Positions 47,480 through 54,204 of a stretch of 64,000 nucleotides of DNA are shown here, piece after piece. How positions within the stretch are numbered: the stretch's first letter is position 1; each line of letters begins with the position of its first letter. The stretch comes from Pseudoxanthomonas sp. Root630 (lineage in GTDB: Bacteria > Pseudomonadota > Gammaproteobacteria > Xanthomonadales > Xanthomonadaceae). Made by a program: the position numbers and the translations under genes. The stretch spans positions 62,001 through 126,000 of the forward strand of contig NZ_LMGY01000020.1 of assembly GCF_001427585.1 (NCBI RefSeq). Direction: 5' to 3'. The notes under the pieces were generated by a model. That model saw nothing but the letters and a program-made list of their open reading frames with translations, was not told the DNA's origin and ran no database searches.

Positions 47480-47797
47480 GGCACTGGTCCACAGGCCGCA
47501 CGGGGAGAGGCCGTTCTCTCTGGCGTACTCATCGGCAAGTTTCTTGGCTGCAGAGAGCGAATCTGCGATGACGCCAGTTTGACCAATCTCATGCCAACTG
47601 TGGGACCGAATGTTGCCTCCGGCATCGCGCCAGGCAACCCAAGCTTGGAAACGGCAACCAAATGAGCTGTCATCTCGGCGCGTTACCTCCCCGATTACTC
47701 CGCCATCATCGTAAGCACGAGATGCGACGACACTAGGCTCGGCCATATGAAGCTCGGGCGGAGATTCTGGACGCATCCATTCATTGACCAGCGACAT
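47474..47797 (-). CDS. Cassette protein 21, unknown soluble protein
   Basis: This 107-residue protein has acidic and aromatic blocks (AYDDGGVIGEVTRRDDSSFG; RFQAWVAWRDAGGNIRSHSW; ADSLSAAKKLADEYARENGL). It is likely cytoplasmic with two Cys. The stop is TAG, inside the altered R'' box. Unknown family. Confidence 0.6.
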   Translation of the reverse strand: MSLVNEWMRPESPPELHMAEPSVVASRAYDDGGVIGEVTRRDDSSFGCRFQAWVAWRDAGGNIRSHSWHEIGQTGVIADSLSAAKKLADEYARENGLSPCGLWTSAV

Positions 47798-47809
47798 TGT
47801 TGGGGTGCC

Positions 47810-47869
47810 GTATAACGCCTGAATTAAGCCGACCCGCGAAGCGGGTTCGGCTTGAATGAATTGTTAGGT
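47810..47869 (-). repeat. attC 22
   Basis: A 60-bp site with R' GTATAAC and R'' GTTAGGT and perfect central stem. Confidence 0.88.
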
Positions 47870-48118
47870 GTCTTGCTGACCATGTCTCAACCCTCGCCAA
47901 CCCATGCCAATGAAAAGGGCGGATCCGATGAGCAGTGCGCCATAGATTACTGCTGCCTCTATGCCGTAAGTAGTGAATCCGTACTTGCTGGACGAGAATT
48001 GTAGCAATCCCGTGGCGAATGACGTCAAGGCTTGGCTGAGTACTGTGAGCATGATTGCAGCGCCGACTGCAATAGATGCCCAGTCCCAGAAATTGCTTGA
48101 ACTGCTGCTGGCCTTCAT
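47864..48118 (-). CDS. Cassette protein 22, membrane protein
   Basis: This 84-residue protein has a Ser-rich start (MKASSSSSNFWDW) and two hydrophobic spans (ASIAVGAAIMLTVLSQAL; IEAAVIYGALLIGSALFIGM), with a polar loop between them. I use the ATG at 48118. The TAA is in the R'' box. Unknown family. Confidence 0.6.
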   Translation of the reverse strand: MKASSSSSNFWDWASIAVGAAIMLTVLSQALTSFATGLLQFSSSKYGFTTYGIEAAVIYGALLIGSALFIGMGWRGLRHGQQDT

Positions 48119-48122
48119 AGAC

Positions 48123-48182
48123 ACCTAACGCATGAATTAAGCCGACCCGCGAAGCGGGTTCGGCTTGAATGAATTGTTAGGC
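48123..48182 (-). repeat. attC 23
   Basis: A 60-bp site with R' ACCTAAC and R'' GTTAGGC. One L' change (GCATGAATT). Confidence 0.9.
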
Positions 48183-48464
48183 CGCGTCACGTTGCTTGAG
48201 AAACTTAGCCACAGCCTTCTTTGAGAAGAAGAATACCAGGGCACTGAAGAAGAACATAAATCCAGAGAAGAGGAGTGCGACCACTGTGTTGTTAACATGG
48301 GAGATCACGTCTCCGCTGCCGGAGTGCACTGGCACCGTATCGAAGCCCCCCTGGTAAAGGATTGCGATAAATACTAATGGTGCAGCTGCCATAAATATGG
48401 CTGAGATAGCCATCGCAACTACAGCTATGGCGAACGCCGAACTGCTGTACTCATTCTCTTCCAT
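48177..48464 (-). CDS. Cassette protein 23, membrane protein
   Basis: This 95-residue protein has two membrane helices (FAIAVVAMAISAIFMAAAPL, continuing VFIAILY; and VVALLFSGFMFFFSALVFFF) and a Lys-rich end. A polar loop HSGSGDVISHVNNT lies between them. Unknown family. Confidence 0.62.
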   Translation of the reverse strand: MEENEYSSSAFAIAVVAMAISAIFMAAAPLVFIAILYQGGFDTVPVHSGSGDVISHVNNTVVALLFSGFMFFFSALVFFFSKKAVAKFLKQRDAA

Positions 48465-48483
48465 GACAGAATCTCTGGTAGCG

Positions 48484-48543
48484 GCCTAACGCCTGAATTA
48501 AGCCGACCCGCGAAGCGGGTTCGGCTCGAATGAATTGTTAGGG
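48484..48543 (-). repeat. attC 24
   Basis: A 60-bp site with R' GCCTAAC, R'' GTTAGGG and perfect central stem. Confidence 0.9.
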
Positions 48544-48864
48544 CGCACCCGAAAGTGTCCCCGCCAAGCCTACGACAAAGAGTGTCAGTGCCGCTGGCAG
48601 AAACAGCCTAATCCATTGAGCGTATCGCATGGCCGTGGGGTCCCGCAGCTGGCGTGCGCGGGAGCCAAACGCAATGCGAAGAACCTCCACTTGGACGTTG
48701 GGATCGCCGGAACGAGGCAAGCCGTCGTAGAAGAAGCTAAGTGACCCCCGCACTTGCAGCCAGTCGGGTCTCTCTGCCTTAACGATGCTGTACAAACGAA
48801 AGAATCCGTACATGTGCAGCGCGCCGGTAACAAATGAGCCAAGAAGAGAGATTGAGAAGATCAA
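48538..48864 (-). CDS. Cassette protein 24, two-helix membrane protein
   Basis: This 108-residue protein has a TTG start preceded by AGAGGAT. The N-terminal helix (FSISLLGSFVTGALHMYGFF) and C-terminal helix (LFLPAALTLFVVGLAGTLSG) enclose a soluble loop of about 55 residues. The overall layout resembles UspB-type proteins, but the similarity is only architectural. The TAA is in the R'' box. Confidence 0.55.
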   Translation of the reverse strand: MIFSISLLGSFVTGALHMYGFFRLYSIVKAERPDWLQVRGSLSFFYDGLPRSGDPNVQVEVLRIAFGSRARQLRDPTAMRYAQWIRLFLPAALTLFVVGLAGTLSGAP

Positions 48865-48880
48865 GGCTATCCTCTGTGCG

Positions 48881-48940
48881 CCCTAACGCCTGAATTAAGC
48901 CGACCCGCGAAGCGGGTTCGGCTTGAATGAATTTTTAGGG
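48881..48940 (-). repeat. attC 25
   Basis: A 60-bp site with R' CCCTAAC. R'' reads TTTAGGG (first G mutated). Confidence 0.87.
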
Positions 48941-48946
48941 CTCATA

Positions 48947-49183
48947 CTAGTTGAACCCCCGGTTGTGCGCCTCAGTTACCCAGGCTGCATCTACAGGACC
49001 ATTGAATCCAACGACAGCGTCGATGCCGCAGTACGGGCAGAGCGCGGTTTGTCCGATAGGCTCGCCGTCCGTCCACTCCTGAATGGCGCCTGGAAGGAAT
49101 TCGGTAAAGCAGTAGAAACATGCCGCAATATCACTTGCGAGCAGTTGCTTCCGGTGCATTGACGAGCCACAAGTTCTACCCAT
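48947..49183 (-). CDS. Cassette protein 25, zinc-ribbon-like protein
   Basis: This 78-residue protein has two Cys pairs, CFYCFTEF and LCPYCGIDAVVGF, spaced like a rubredoxin-type zinc ribbon, and MHRKQLLASDI before them. I recall similar small proteins annotated only as cytoplasmic. The stop is just past attC 25. Confidence 0.65.
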   Translation of the reverse strand: MGRTCGSSMHRKQLLASDIAACFYCFTEFLPGAIQEWTDGEPIGQTALCPYCGIDAVVGFNGPVDAAWVTEAHNRGFN

Positions 49184-49186
49184 GAG

Positions 49187-49246
49187 CCCTAACGCCTGAG
49201 TTAAGCCGACCCGCGAAGCGGGTTCGGCTTGAATGAATTGTTAGAG
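49187..49246 (-). repeat. attC 26
   Basis: A 60-bp site with R' CCCTAAC and R'' GTTAGAG. The central stem is perfect. Confidence 0.88.
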
Positions 49247-49633
49247 CCCATCTTCGTTGTCTCCCGAGCTGCCAATAGTGGGTGGCTCCAAAGATGTACC
49301 CTTTGACTCTATTTGGCTGTCGCGGACCATAAAAGTTTCGAAGTGGCGGCCACGACCTCCATGCTCGATGGCAATGATCCAGTTGGGCCCTTCGTAGCAA
49401 GCTGCAAAGAAGCGAGAGAGTGGCAAATCTCCCATAAGCAGGTCTGTTGCATTGAATGGCTCTCCCACATCAGCGGTCCGGCCAACCCCGGATGCGGCCT
49501 CAAGCTGAACGCGGACTGCCGGAGGCACTTGCTGCCAGCTCTTGACCGGAACGCAGGCATTACCCGAGACGGCCGCCGCCTCCCCGCCGGTAGCGGGCAG
49601 TGTAAGAACAAGAGCTAGGATGAAATTCCACAT
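49241..49633 (-). CDS. Cassette protein 26, exported
   Basis: This 130-residue protein has a signal peptide (WNFILALVLTLPATGGEAAA), then two Cys, a conserved-looking VGEPFNATDLLMGDLPLSRF and WIIAIEHGGRGRHFETFMV. It is probably periplasmic. The TAA is in the R'' box. Unknown family. Confidence 0.65.
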   Translation of the reverse strand: MWNFILALVLTLPATGGEAAAVSGNACVPVKSWQQVPPAVRVQLEAASGVGRTADVGEPFNATDLLMGDLPLSRFFAACYEGPNWIIAIEHGGRGRHFETFMVRDSQIESKGTSLEPPTIGSSGDNEDGL

Positions 49634-49636
49634 GGG

Positions 49637-49696
49637 CGCTAACGCCTGAATTAAGCCGACCCGCGAAGCGGGTTCGGCTTGAATGAATTGTTAGGG
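49637..49696 (-). repeat. attC 27
   Basis: A 60-bp site with R' CGCTAAC, R'' GTTAGGG and perfect central stem. Confidence 0.88.
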
Positions 49697-50014
49697 CTCA
49701 TCCACAGATCCCCAGTCAACGAAGAAAATGATGGCGCTCAGTAGTGCGAAGGCAAGAAATAGGTAAGCGAACAATTGCGCATGCTTGGAGTGAAAAGCGC
49801 CAAGTAAGCAGAACACACCAAGGCTGACATAGAGCGGGACTTGGACAAAGGCAGCTTGCCTGGCGGCCGTGATCCCAAAGCGCCAGCGCGGCTTGAAGAT
49901 TGGGTAGTAAGGACTCTCCATATAACGCCAAGTGAAAACTGCCATACAAAGCCCATAAGCAGTACTAGTCAAACCCAGTAGCAGTAGGAGTCCACCCTTT
50001 GAGCTTGCGTCCAT
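49691..50014 (-). CDS. Cassette protein 27, membrane protein
   Basis: This 107-residue protein has three hydrophobic spans (GLLLLLGLTSTAYGLCMAVF; VQVPLYVSLGVFCLLGAF; LFAYLFLAFALLSAIIFFV) and a basic loop KPRWRFGITAARQ. The TAA is in the R'' box. Unknown family. Confidence 0.63.
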   Translation of the reverse strand: MDASSKGGLLLLLGLTSTAYGLCMAVFTWRYMESPYYPIFKPRWRFGITAARQAAFVQVPLYVSLGVFCLLGAFHSKHAQLFAYLFLAFALLSAIIFFVDWGSVDEP

Positions 50015-50026
50015 TCTAGATATGAG

Positions 50027-50086
50027 CCCTAACGCCTGAATTAAGCCGACCCGCGAAGCGGGCTCGGCTTGAATGAATTGTTAGGC
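50027..50086 (-). repeat. attC 28
   Basis: A 60-bp site with R' CCCTAAC and R'' GTTAGGC. One stem mismatch (GCGAAGCGGGCTC). It belongs to the first cassette after the attI-like end. Confidence 0.9.
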
Positions 50087-50108
50087 CTCATCTTAGCTCT
50101 CGGCCGCG

Positions 50109-50477
50109 CTACTCGGCGTTTCCAACTTGGCGAATCTTTGGGTAGCCGCTCTCGCAGTAGAGCTCATATCGCTTCCCAACCTGAAAGGTGTACTCAACCG
50201 ACGGCACATAATGCGTGACCTGCTGCCAGTCCCAGTTACCAGGGCAGGCATAAGAGATTTGCTGCTTTCCGGGATGAAATGACATTTGACCAGCCACGAA
50301 AACATAGCCCGGAATCGCGAGGTATGAATTATTGCCGGGTAGCTGCGGAAGATCATCCGCCAGCACCAAGGTGGAGGAAGAACTTTGGTACTGCAGCGGA
50401 AAATCACCCATATCTGAGCCGGTAGCGCAGCCACCAAGTAGCAAGAGAGCAAGGGCGACTGCAGAGATCTTGGTCAT
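50109..50477 (-). CDS. Cassette protein 28, lipoprotein
   Basis: This 122-residue protein has a signal peptide with lipobox LLLLGGCATGSD (Cys about 17). The mature part has YVFVAGQMSFHPGKQQISYA, an ACPGNWDWQQV Cys and a KRYELYCESG Cys, and is beta-rich. It is the first cassette of the array, next to the attI-like sequence, the position favoured for expression. Unknown family. Confidence 0.68.
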   Translation of the reverse strand: MTKISAVALALLLLGGCATGSDMGDFPLQYQSSSSTLVLADDLPQLPGNNSYLAIPGYVFVAGQMSFHPGKQQISYACPGNWDWQQVTHYVPSVEYTFQVGKRYELYCESGYPKIRQVGNAE

Positions 50478-50479
50478 GA

Positions 50480-50545
50480 GGCCTAACGCCTATTAGACCC
50501 CTAAGTGGGGTGTAGCGCGATTCTGATATCCGGCTTTCCCCATCG
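50480..50545 (-). other. attI-like end of the array
   Basis: GCCTAAC (50480-50486) is joined to sequence unlike any attC (ATTAGACCCCTAAGTGGGGT and beyond). This is what an attI x attC junction looks like. Beyond about 50545 no integron-related sequence is evident. It is assigned from position and the single core box. Confidence 0.5.
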
Positions 50546-50549
50546 TCAA
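50523..50549 (-). promoter_or_regulatory. Candidate cassette promoter (Pc-like)
   Basis: On the minus strand TTGACG (50549-50544) is followed after 15 bp by TATCAG (50528-50523), pointing into the first cassette. The spacing is short and the -10 is imperfect, so this is only a candidate. Confidence 0.3.
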
Positions 50550-50680
50550 TCATCGAGAGTCTCGTGGGACGGGGTGTGGTCGCTGGCCGGCGGCGAGCGC
50601 TGGGTTTGGAGCGTCGCGTTATCCGGCGTGGCGGCGGTCTATTTCGTTACGGCGGCGAATCTGCGGTGATAACGGGGCGC

Positions 50681-53600
50681 TCAGTCCGTGGCAGGCAGCT
50701 GCGCGGGAACGTGGTGGGCGGCGAGGAAGGCGCGAAGGGAGGCCGGCTTTACCGGTTTGGTCAGTAGACGGTAGCCGCGTTCGCGGGCTTCGCGCTTCAG
50801 CTCGTCGCGGCCGTCGGCGGTGAGCAGCGCGCCGGCGATGGGGGCTGGACTGGCGGCGCGCAGGGCATCCAGCGTAGCCAGGCCGTCGAGGCGATCGTGC
50901 AGGTGGTAGTCCACCAGCATCACGGCCGGATGCTCGACGATCTTCTCCAACGCTTCGTCCACTGTCGTCGCGGAGATGACCTCCACCTGCCAGCGGCCGA
51001 GCAGGGCACGCATGCCGTCGATGATTTCGCGGTCGTTGTCCACGCAGAGCACGCGCAGGCCCGCCAGCGAATCGCTCGCGAGGGCGGCTCGCCGCGACGA
51101 CGTTCTCCGCTCGCTTACGTGGGTGCCGCGTGGCACCACGATCGAGAACATGCTGCCGCGATCCACCGTGCTGCGCGCGTCCAGTTCGTGCTGCAGCAGG
51201 CGCGAGATGCGCTGGCAGATGGAAAGGCCGAGGCCGAGGCCGCGTTCGCCCCAGTCGAACGGCTGCTGGTAGCGATGGAACTCGTCGTAGATCTGCCGCA
51301 TGTGATTGTCGGGAATGCCCGGGCCGGTATCCCAGACCTGCAGCACGATCTGGTCGCCACGTGCGCGCATGCCGATGACGATGCGACCCTCGCGCGTGTA
51401 GCGCAGCGCGTTGGCCAGGAAGTTCTGCAGCACCCGCCGCAGCAGGCGACGATCGCTACGGGCTGGAATGGCGCGCGCATGCACGCGCAGCTTCAACCCG
51501 CGGCCAGCGGCGACGGGCGCGTACTGCGCAGCCAGTTCACGCAGGAGTTCACCGGCATCGAAGTCGGTGATCTGCGTATGGAGTCCACCCGCGTCGAGAC
51601 GTGAAACATCCAGCAGGCCGTCGAGCAGTTCTTCCGCCGCGCGCAGCGACGCATCCACGCGCTCGGCCAGGTGTTGCCGCTCCTGCGCTTGCGCGTCGGC
51701 GCCTTGCTCGCTGTCGCGCAGGGCGCTGACGAACAGGCGCGCCGCATTGAGCGGCTGCAGCACGTCATGGCTGATCGCGGCCAGGAAGCGCGTGCGCGAC
51801 TGTTGCGCATGTTCGGCCGCCTCGCTGCGTTCGGCGACGCGTTGTTCCAGCGTTTCGTTGGTTTCCAGCAGCAGCGACTCGGCGAGCTTGAAATCGGTGA
51901 TGTCGTTGTAGCTGGTCACGTAGCCGCCGCCGGGCAGCGGCTGGCCGCGCATCTCGATCACCTGGCCGTCCGCGCGCACGCGCTCGAAGATGTGGGGCGA
52001 GCCGGCGCGCATGTAGCGGATGCGCTTGTTGATCTGCGCATCGATGTCGCCGTCGCCCAGTTCGCCGCGCTCGGCGTTGTAGCGGATCAGGTCCGCCACC
52101 GGCCGTCCGACGTACAGCATGCCCTCGGGATAGCCGAACATCTGCTGGTAACGCCGGTTCCATGCGACCAGGCGCATCTCCGGGTCCACCACGCTGACGC
52201 CGGCGCTGATGTTCTCCAGCGTGGTCGAGAGGATCTCGCGGTTGAAGCGCAGTTCCTGGCCGGCCTGGTCGAGCACCGCCACCACTTCGCCCAGTTCCAT
52301 GCCCGAACCACGCAGCACGCTGGTCAGCACGATGCGCGCGGAGGCCGCGCCGATGGCCGCGGCCAGCAGGCGTTCGGTGAACTGTACCCACGCGCGGTCG
52401 GCGGGGGCGTTCGGCTGCAGTTCGCGCTCGAGCACCTGCGCCTGCTCGGCGAAGGCCCGGCGCGCGTGGCGCTCGCCGACCACGCGTTCGGCCAACGTGC
52501 GCAGGTCGCCGACGCGCACGCTGCCGGGCCACTCGCCGGCCACCAGTGCGGGACGCTGCGCGTACGGATCGAGGAAGGGCGCCGCGCGCAGGCGCTCGTC
52601 GACGCCGGGACGCGAGCGTGCCGACACGATCATCATCGCGCCGGTATTGACCAGCAGCGACCAGAAGGTGCCGTGCGTGAGCGTGTCCCAGCCGCTCAGT
52701 CCGAACAGTTGCTGCGGCCGCAGCCATGCGATGCCGAACGGCCCGCTGTGCAGCCAGTGCATGTCGAACCAGCCAGCCTGCGTCATGGTCGGCAGGAGCA
52801 GCGTGTAGATCCAGGTGGCGAAGCCGAGCACCATGCCGACTTCCACGCCGCGACGGCTGGCGCCGCGCCAGTACAGCCCGCCGATCAAACCGGGCGCGAA
52901 CTGCGCCACCGCGGCGAAGGCCATCAGGCCATACGACGCCAACGTGCTGTCGTTGCTGCTGCTGCGGTAATAGGTGTATGCCGTCAATGCCAACAGCAGG
53001 ATCGCCACGCGGCGGATCCACAGCACGCGCGAGGCGACGTCGGCTTCCGCATGGTGTTCGGCCCAGCCGCGACGCAGCAGCACCGGCATGATCAGGTCGT
53101 TGCTGACCATCGTGGCCAGCGCGATGCTCGCCACGATGACCATGCCGGTCGCCGCCGAGAAGCCGCCCACGTAGGCCACGATGGCGAGCGCCGTGCGGCC
53201 TTCGGCCAGCGGCAGCGCCAGCACGTAGCTGTCGTCGGCCACGCTGCTGCCGCCGAACAGCGCCACGCCCGCCGCGGCGACCGGCACCACCATCAGCGAG
53301 AACAGCGCCAGGTAGCCGCCGAACAGCCAGCGCGCCTTGCGGATATCGCCCACGTCGCTGCATTCCACCACCGCGACGTGGAACTGGCGCGGCAGGCAGA
53401 CGATGGCGAGGAACCCGAGCAGCGTCTGCGCGATGAAACCCACCGGTGGCGCGTTCTCGAACAGCGTGCGTGCCGAGTCCGTCACCCGGATCTCATTGCC
53501 ATCCAGCCACAGGTAGGCGAACACGCCGACGGCGATCATCGCCACCAGCTTGACCACCGATTCCAGCGAGATGGCGAGCATCATGCCGTGGTGGTGTTCG

Positions 53601-54151
53601 GTGGCATCCACCTGGCGGGTGCCGAACAGCGCGGCGAACAGCGCCATCAGCAAGGCGACATACAGCGCAGGATCGGTGAAGAAGCCGTGCGCGCTGTCGC
53701 CGCCTTCGCCGCTGAGCACGCTCAGGCTCATCGCCACGGCCTTGTACTGCAGGGCCAGGTACGGCACCACGCCGATCAGGGCGATCACCGTGACCAGCGC
53801 GGCCAGCCGCCGCGAGCGGCCGTAGCGCGAGGAAATGAAATCGGCGATCGAGACCGTGTTCTCGCTGCGCGCGATCAGCGCCAGCCGTTCGATGATGCGC
53901 CAGCCGAACAGCAGCAGCAGGACCGGCCCGAGATAGATCGGCAGATAGCCCAGGCCGTTGCGGACCGCGCTGCCGACCGCGCCGTAGAACGTCCACGACG
54001 AGCAGTACACGGCCAATGCCAGGCTGTAGACCACCGGGCGCAGCCACGGGCGGTCGGGGTACATCGGGCGGCGGTCGCCCCACCACGCCACGCCGAACAG
54101 CAGCGCGGCATAGCCGATCGACACCAACAGCAGGATCCAGCTGGAAACCAA
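50681..54151 (-). CDS. SLC5-domain hybrid sensor histidine kinase (CrbS/MxtR-like)
   Basis: This 1156-residue inner-membrane protein has an N-terminal Na+/solute symporter-like (SLC5) domain of about 12-13 helices (1-500; e.g. PIYLGPVLLLLFGWRIIERL), a PAS domain (about 640-745), a kinase core with H-box FLAAISHDVLQPLNAARLF (H about 790) and ATP-binding boxes NFLANALRYT, DTGPGIPD and GLGLGLSIC, then a C-terminal receiver (LRVLCVDND, VMLVDYHLHDR). This is the layout of CrbS/MxtR kinases that, with a LuxR-type regulator, control acs. The start is a TTG at 54151 with GGGAGAGG upstream. Its probable partner is at 36330-37013. Confidence 0.9.
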   Translation of the reverse strand: MVSSWILLLVSIGYAALLFGVAWWGDRRPMYPDRPWLRPVVYSLALAVYCSSWTFYGAVGSAVRNGLGYLPIYLGPVLLLLFGWRIIERLALIARSENTVSIADFISSRYGRSRRLAALVTVIALIGVVPYLALQYKAVAMSLSVLSGEGGDSAHGFFTDPALYVALLMALFAALFGTRQVDATEHHHGMMLAISLESVVKLVAMIAVGVFAYLWLDGNEIRVTDSARTLFENAPPVGFIAQTLLGFLAIVCLPRQFHVAVVECSDVGDIRKARWLFGGYLALFSLMVVPVAAAGVALFGGSSVADDSYVLALPLAEGRTALAIVAYVGGFSAATGMVIVASIALATMVSNDLIMPVLLRRGWAEHHAEADVASRVLWIRRVAILLLALTAYTYYRSSSNDSTLASYGLMAFAAVAQFAPGLIGGLYWRGASRRGVEVGMVLGFATWIYTLLLPTMTQAGWFDMHWLHSGPFGIAWLRPQQLFGLSGWDTLTHGTFWSLLVNTGAMMIVSARSRPGVDERLRAAPFLDPYAQRPALVAGEWPGSVRVGDLRTLAERVVGERHARRAFAEQAQVLERELQPNAPADRAWVQFTERLLAAAIGAASARIVLTSVLRGSGMELGEVVAVLDQAGQELRFNREILSTTLENISAGVSVVDPEMRLVAWNRRYQQMFGYPEGMLYVGRPVADLIRYNAERGELGDGDIDAQINKRIRYMRAGSPHIFERVRADGQVIEMRGQPLPGGGYVTSYNDITDFKLAESLLLETNETLEQRVAERSEAAEHAQQSRTRFLAAISHDVLQPLNAARLFVSALRDSEQGADAQAQERQHLAERVDASLRAAEELLDGLLDVSRLDAGGLHTQITDFDAGELLRELAAQYAPVAAGRGLKLRVHARAIPARSDRRLLRRVLQNFLANALRYTREGRIVIGMRARGDQIVLQVWDTGPGIPDNHMRQIYDEFHRYQQPFDWGERGLGLGLSICQRISRLLQHELDARSTVDRGSMFSIVVPRGTHVSERRTSSRRAALASDSLAGLRVLCVDNDREIIDGMRALLGRWQVEVISATTVDEALEKIVEHPAVMLVDYHLHDRLDGLATLDALRAASPAPIAGALLTADGRDELKREARERGYRLLTKPVKPASLRAFLAAHHVPAQLPATD

Positions 54152-54204
54152 CGCCCTCTCCCCCGGCGCTCAAGCCGTCGCCGAGTGTACTGCGTGGCGT
54201 GCGC

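Larger units (their letters stand above)
39027..50545 (-). mobile_element. Sedentary integron cassette array lacking an integrase (CALIN-type)
   Basis: Twenty-eight recognisable attC sites (39604-50086), plus a decayed one near 39030, separate single small genes that all run on the minus strand. The sites share a consensus beginning GCCTAACGCCTGAATTAAGC and ending TTGAATGAATTGTTAGGC on the plus strand, matching the R''-L''-L'-R' layout of Xanthomonas-type attC. The attI-like end is at 50480-50545. No tyrosine recombinase of the IntI type is encoded anywhere in the window, and only about 130 bp remain before the kinase gene. Cassettes look lower in GC than the flanks. No antibiotic-resistance gene is seen. 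Confidence 0.9.

Noticed and set aside
44055..49162. Plus-strand ORFs that begin or end inside attC (e.g. those ending LTPELSRPAKRVRLE or starting MNELL)
   Set aside because: They are built from attC sequence read in the opposite direction, lack ribosome sites and overlap better minus-strand genes.
39604..50086. CRISPR array (many near-identical repeats at intervals)
   Set aside because: Repeats are about 60 bp with long-stem palindromes, intervals vary from about 230 to 570 bp and contain genes, and no cas gene is present. The core boxes fit attC.
39604..50086. REP/REPIN cluster as an explanation of the repeats
   Set aside because: The conserved RYYYAAC/GTTRRRY ends, single orientation and one gene per interval fit integron cassettes; the true REP units of this genome look different.
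39027..50545. Clinical class 1 integron with resistance genes
   Set aside because: No intI1, qacE or sul1 and no recognisable resistance cassette; attC sites are uniform, as in sedentary arrays.
50564..50767. A 67-codon plus-strand frame beyond the attI-like end as an intI remnant
   Set aside because: It is Arg/Gly-rich, has no tyrosine-recombinase motif and runs into the kinase gene in antisense.
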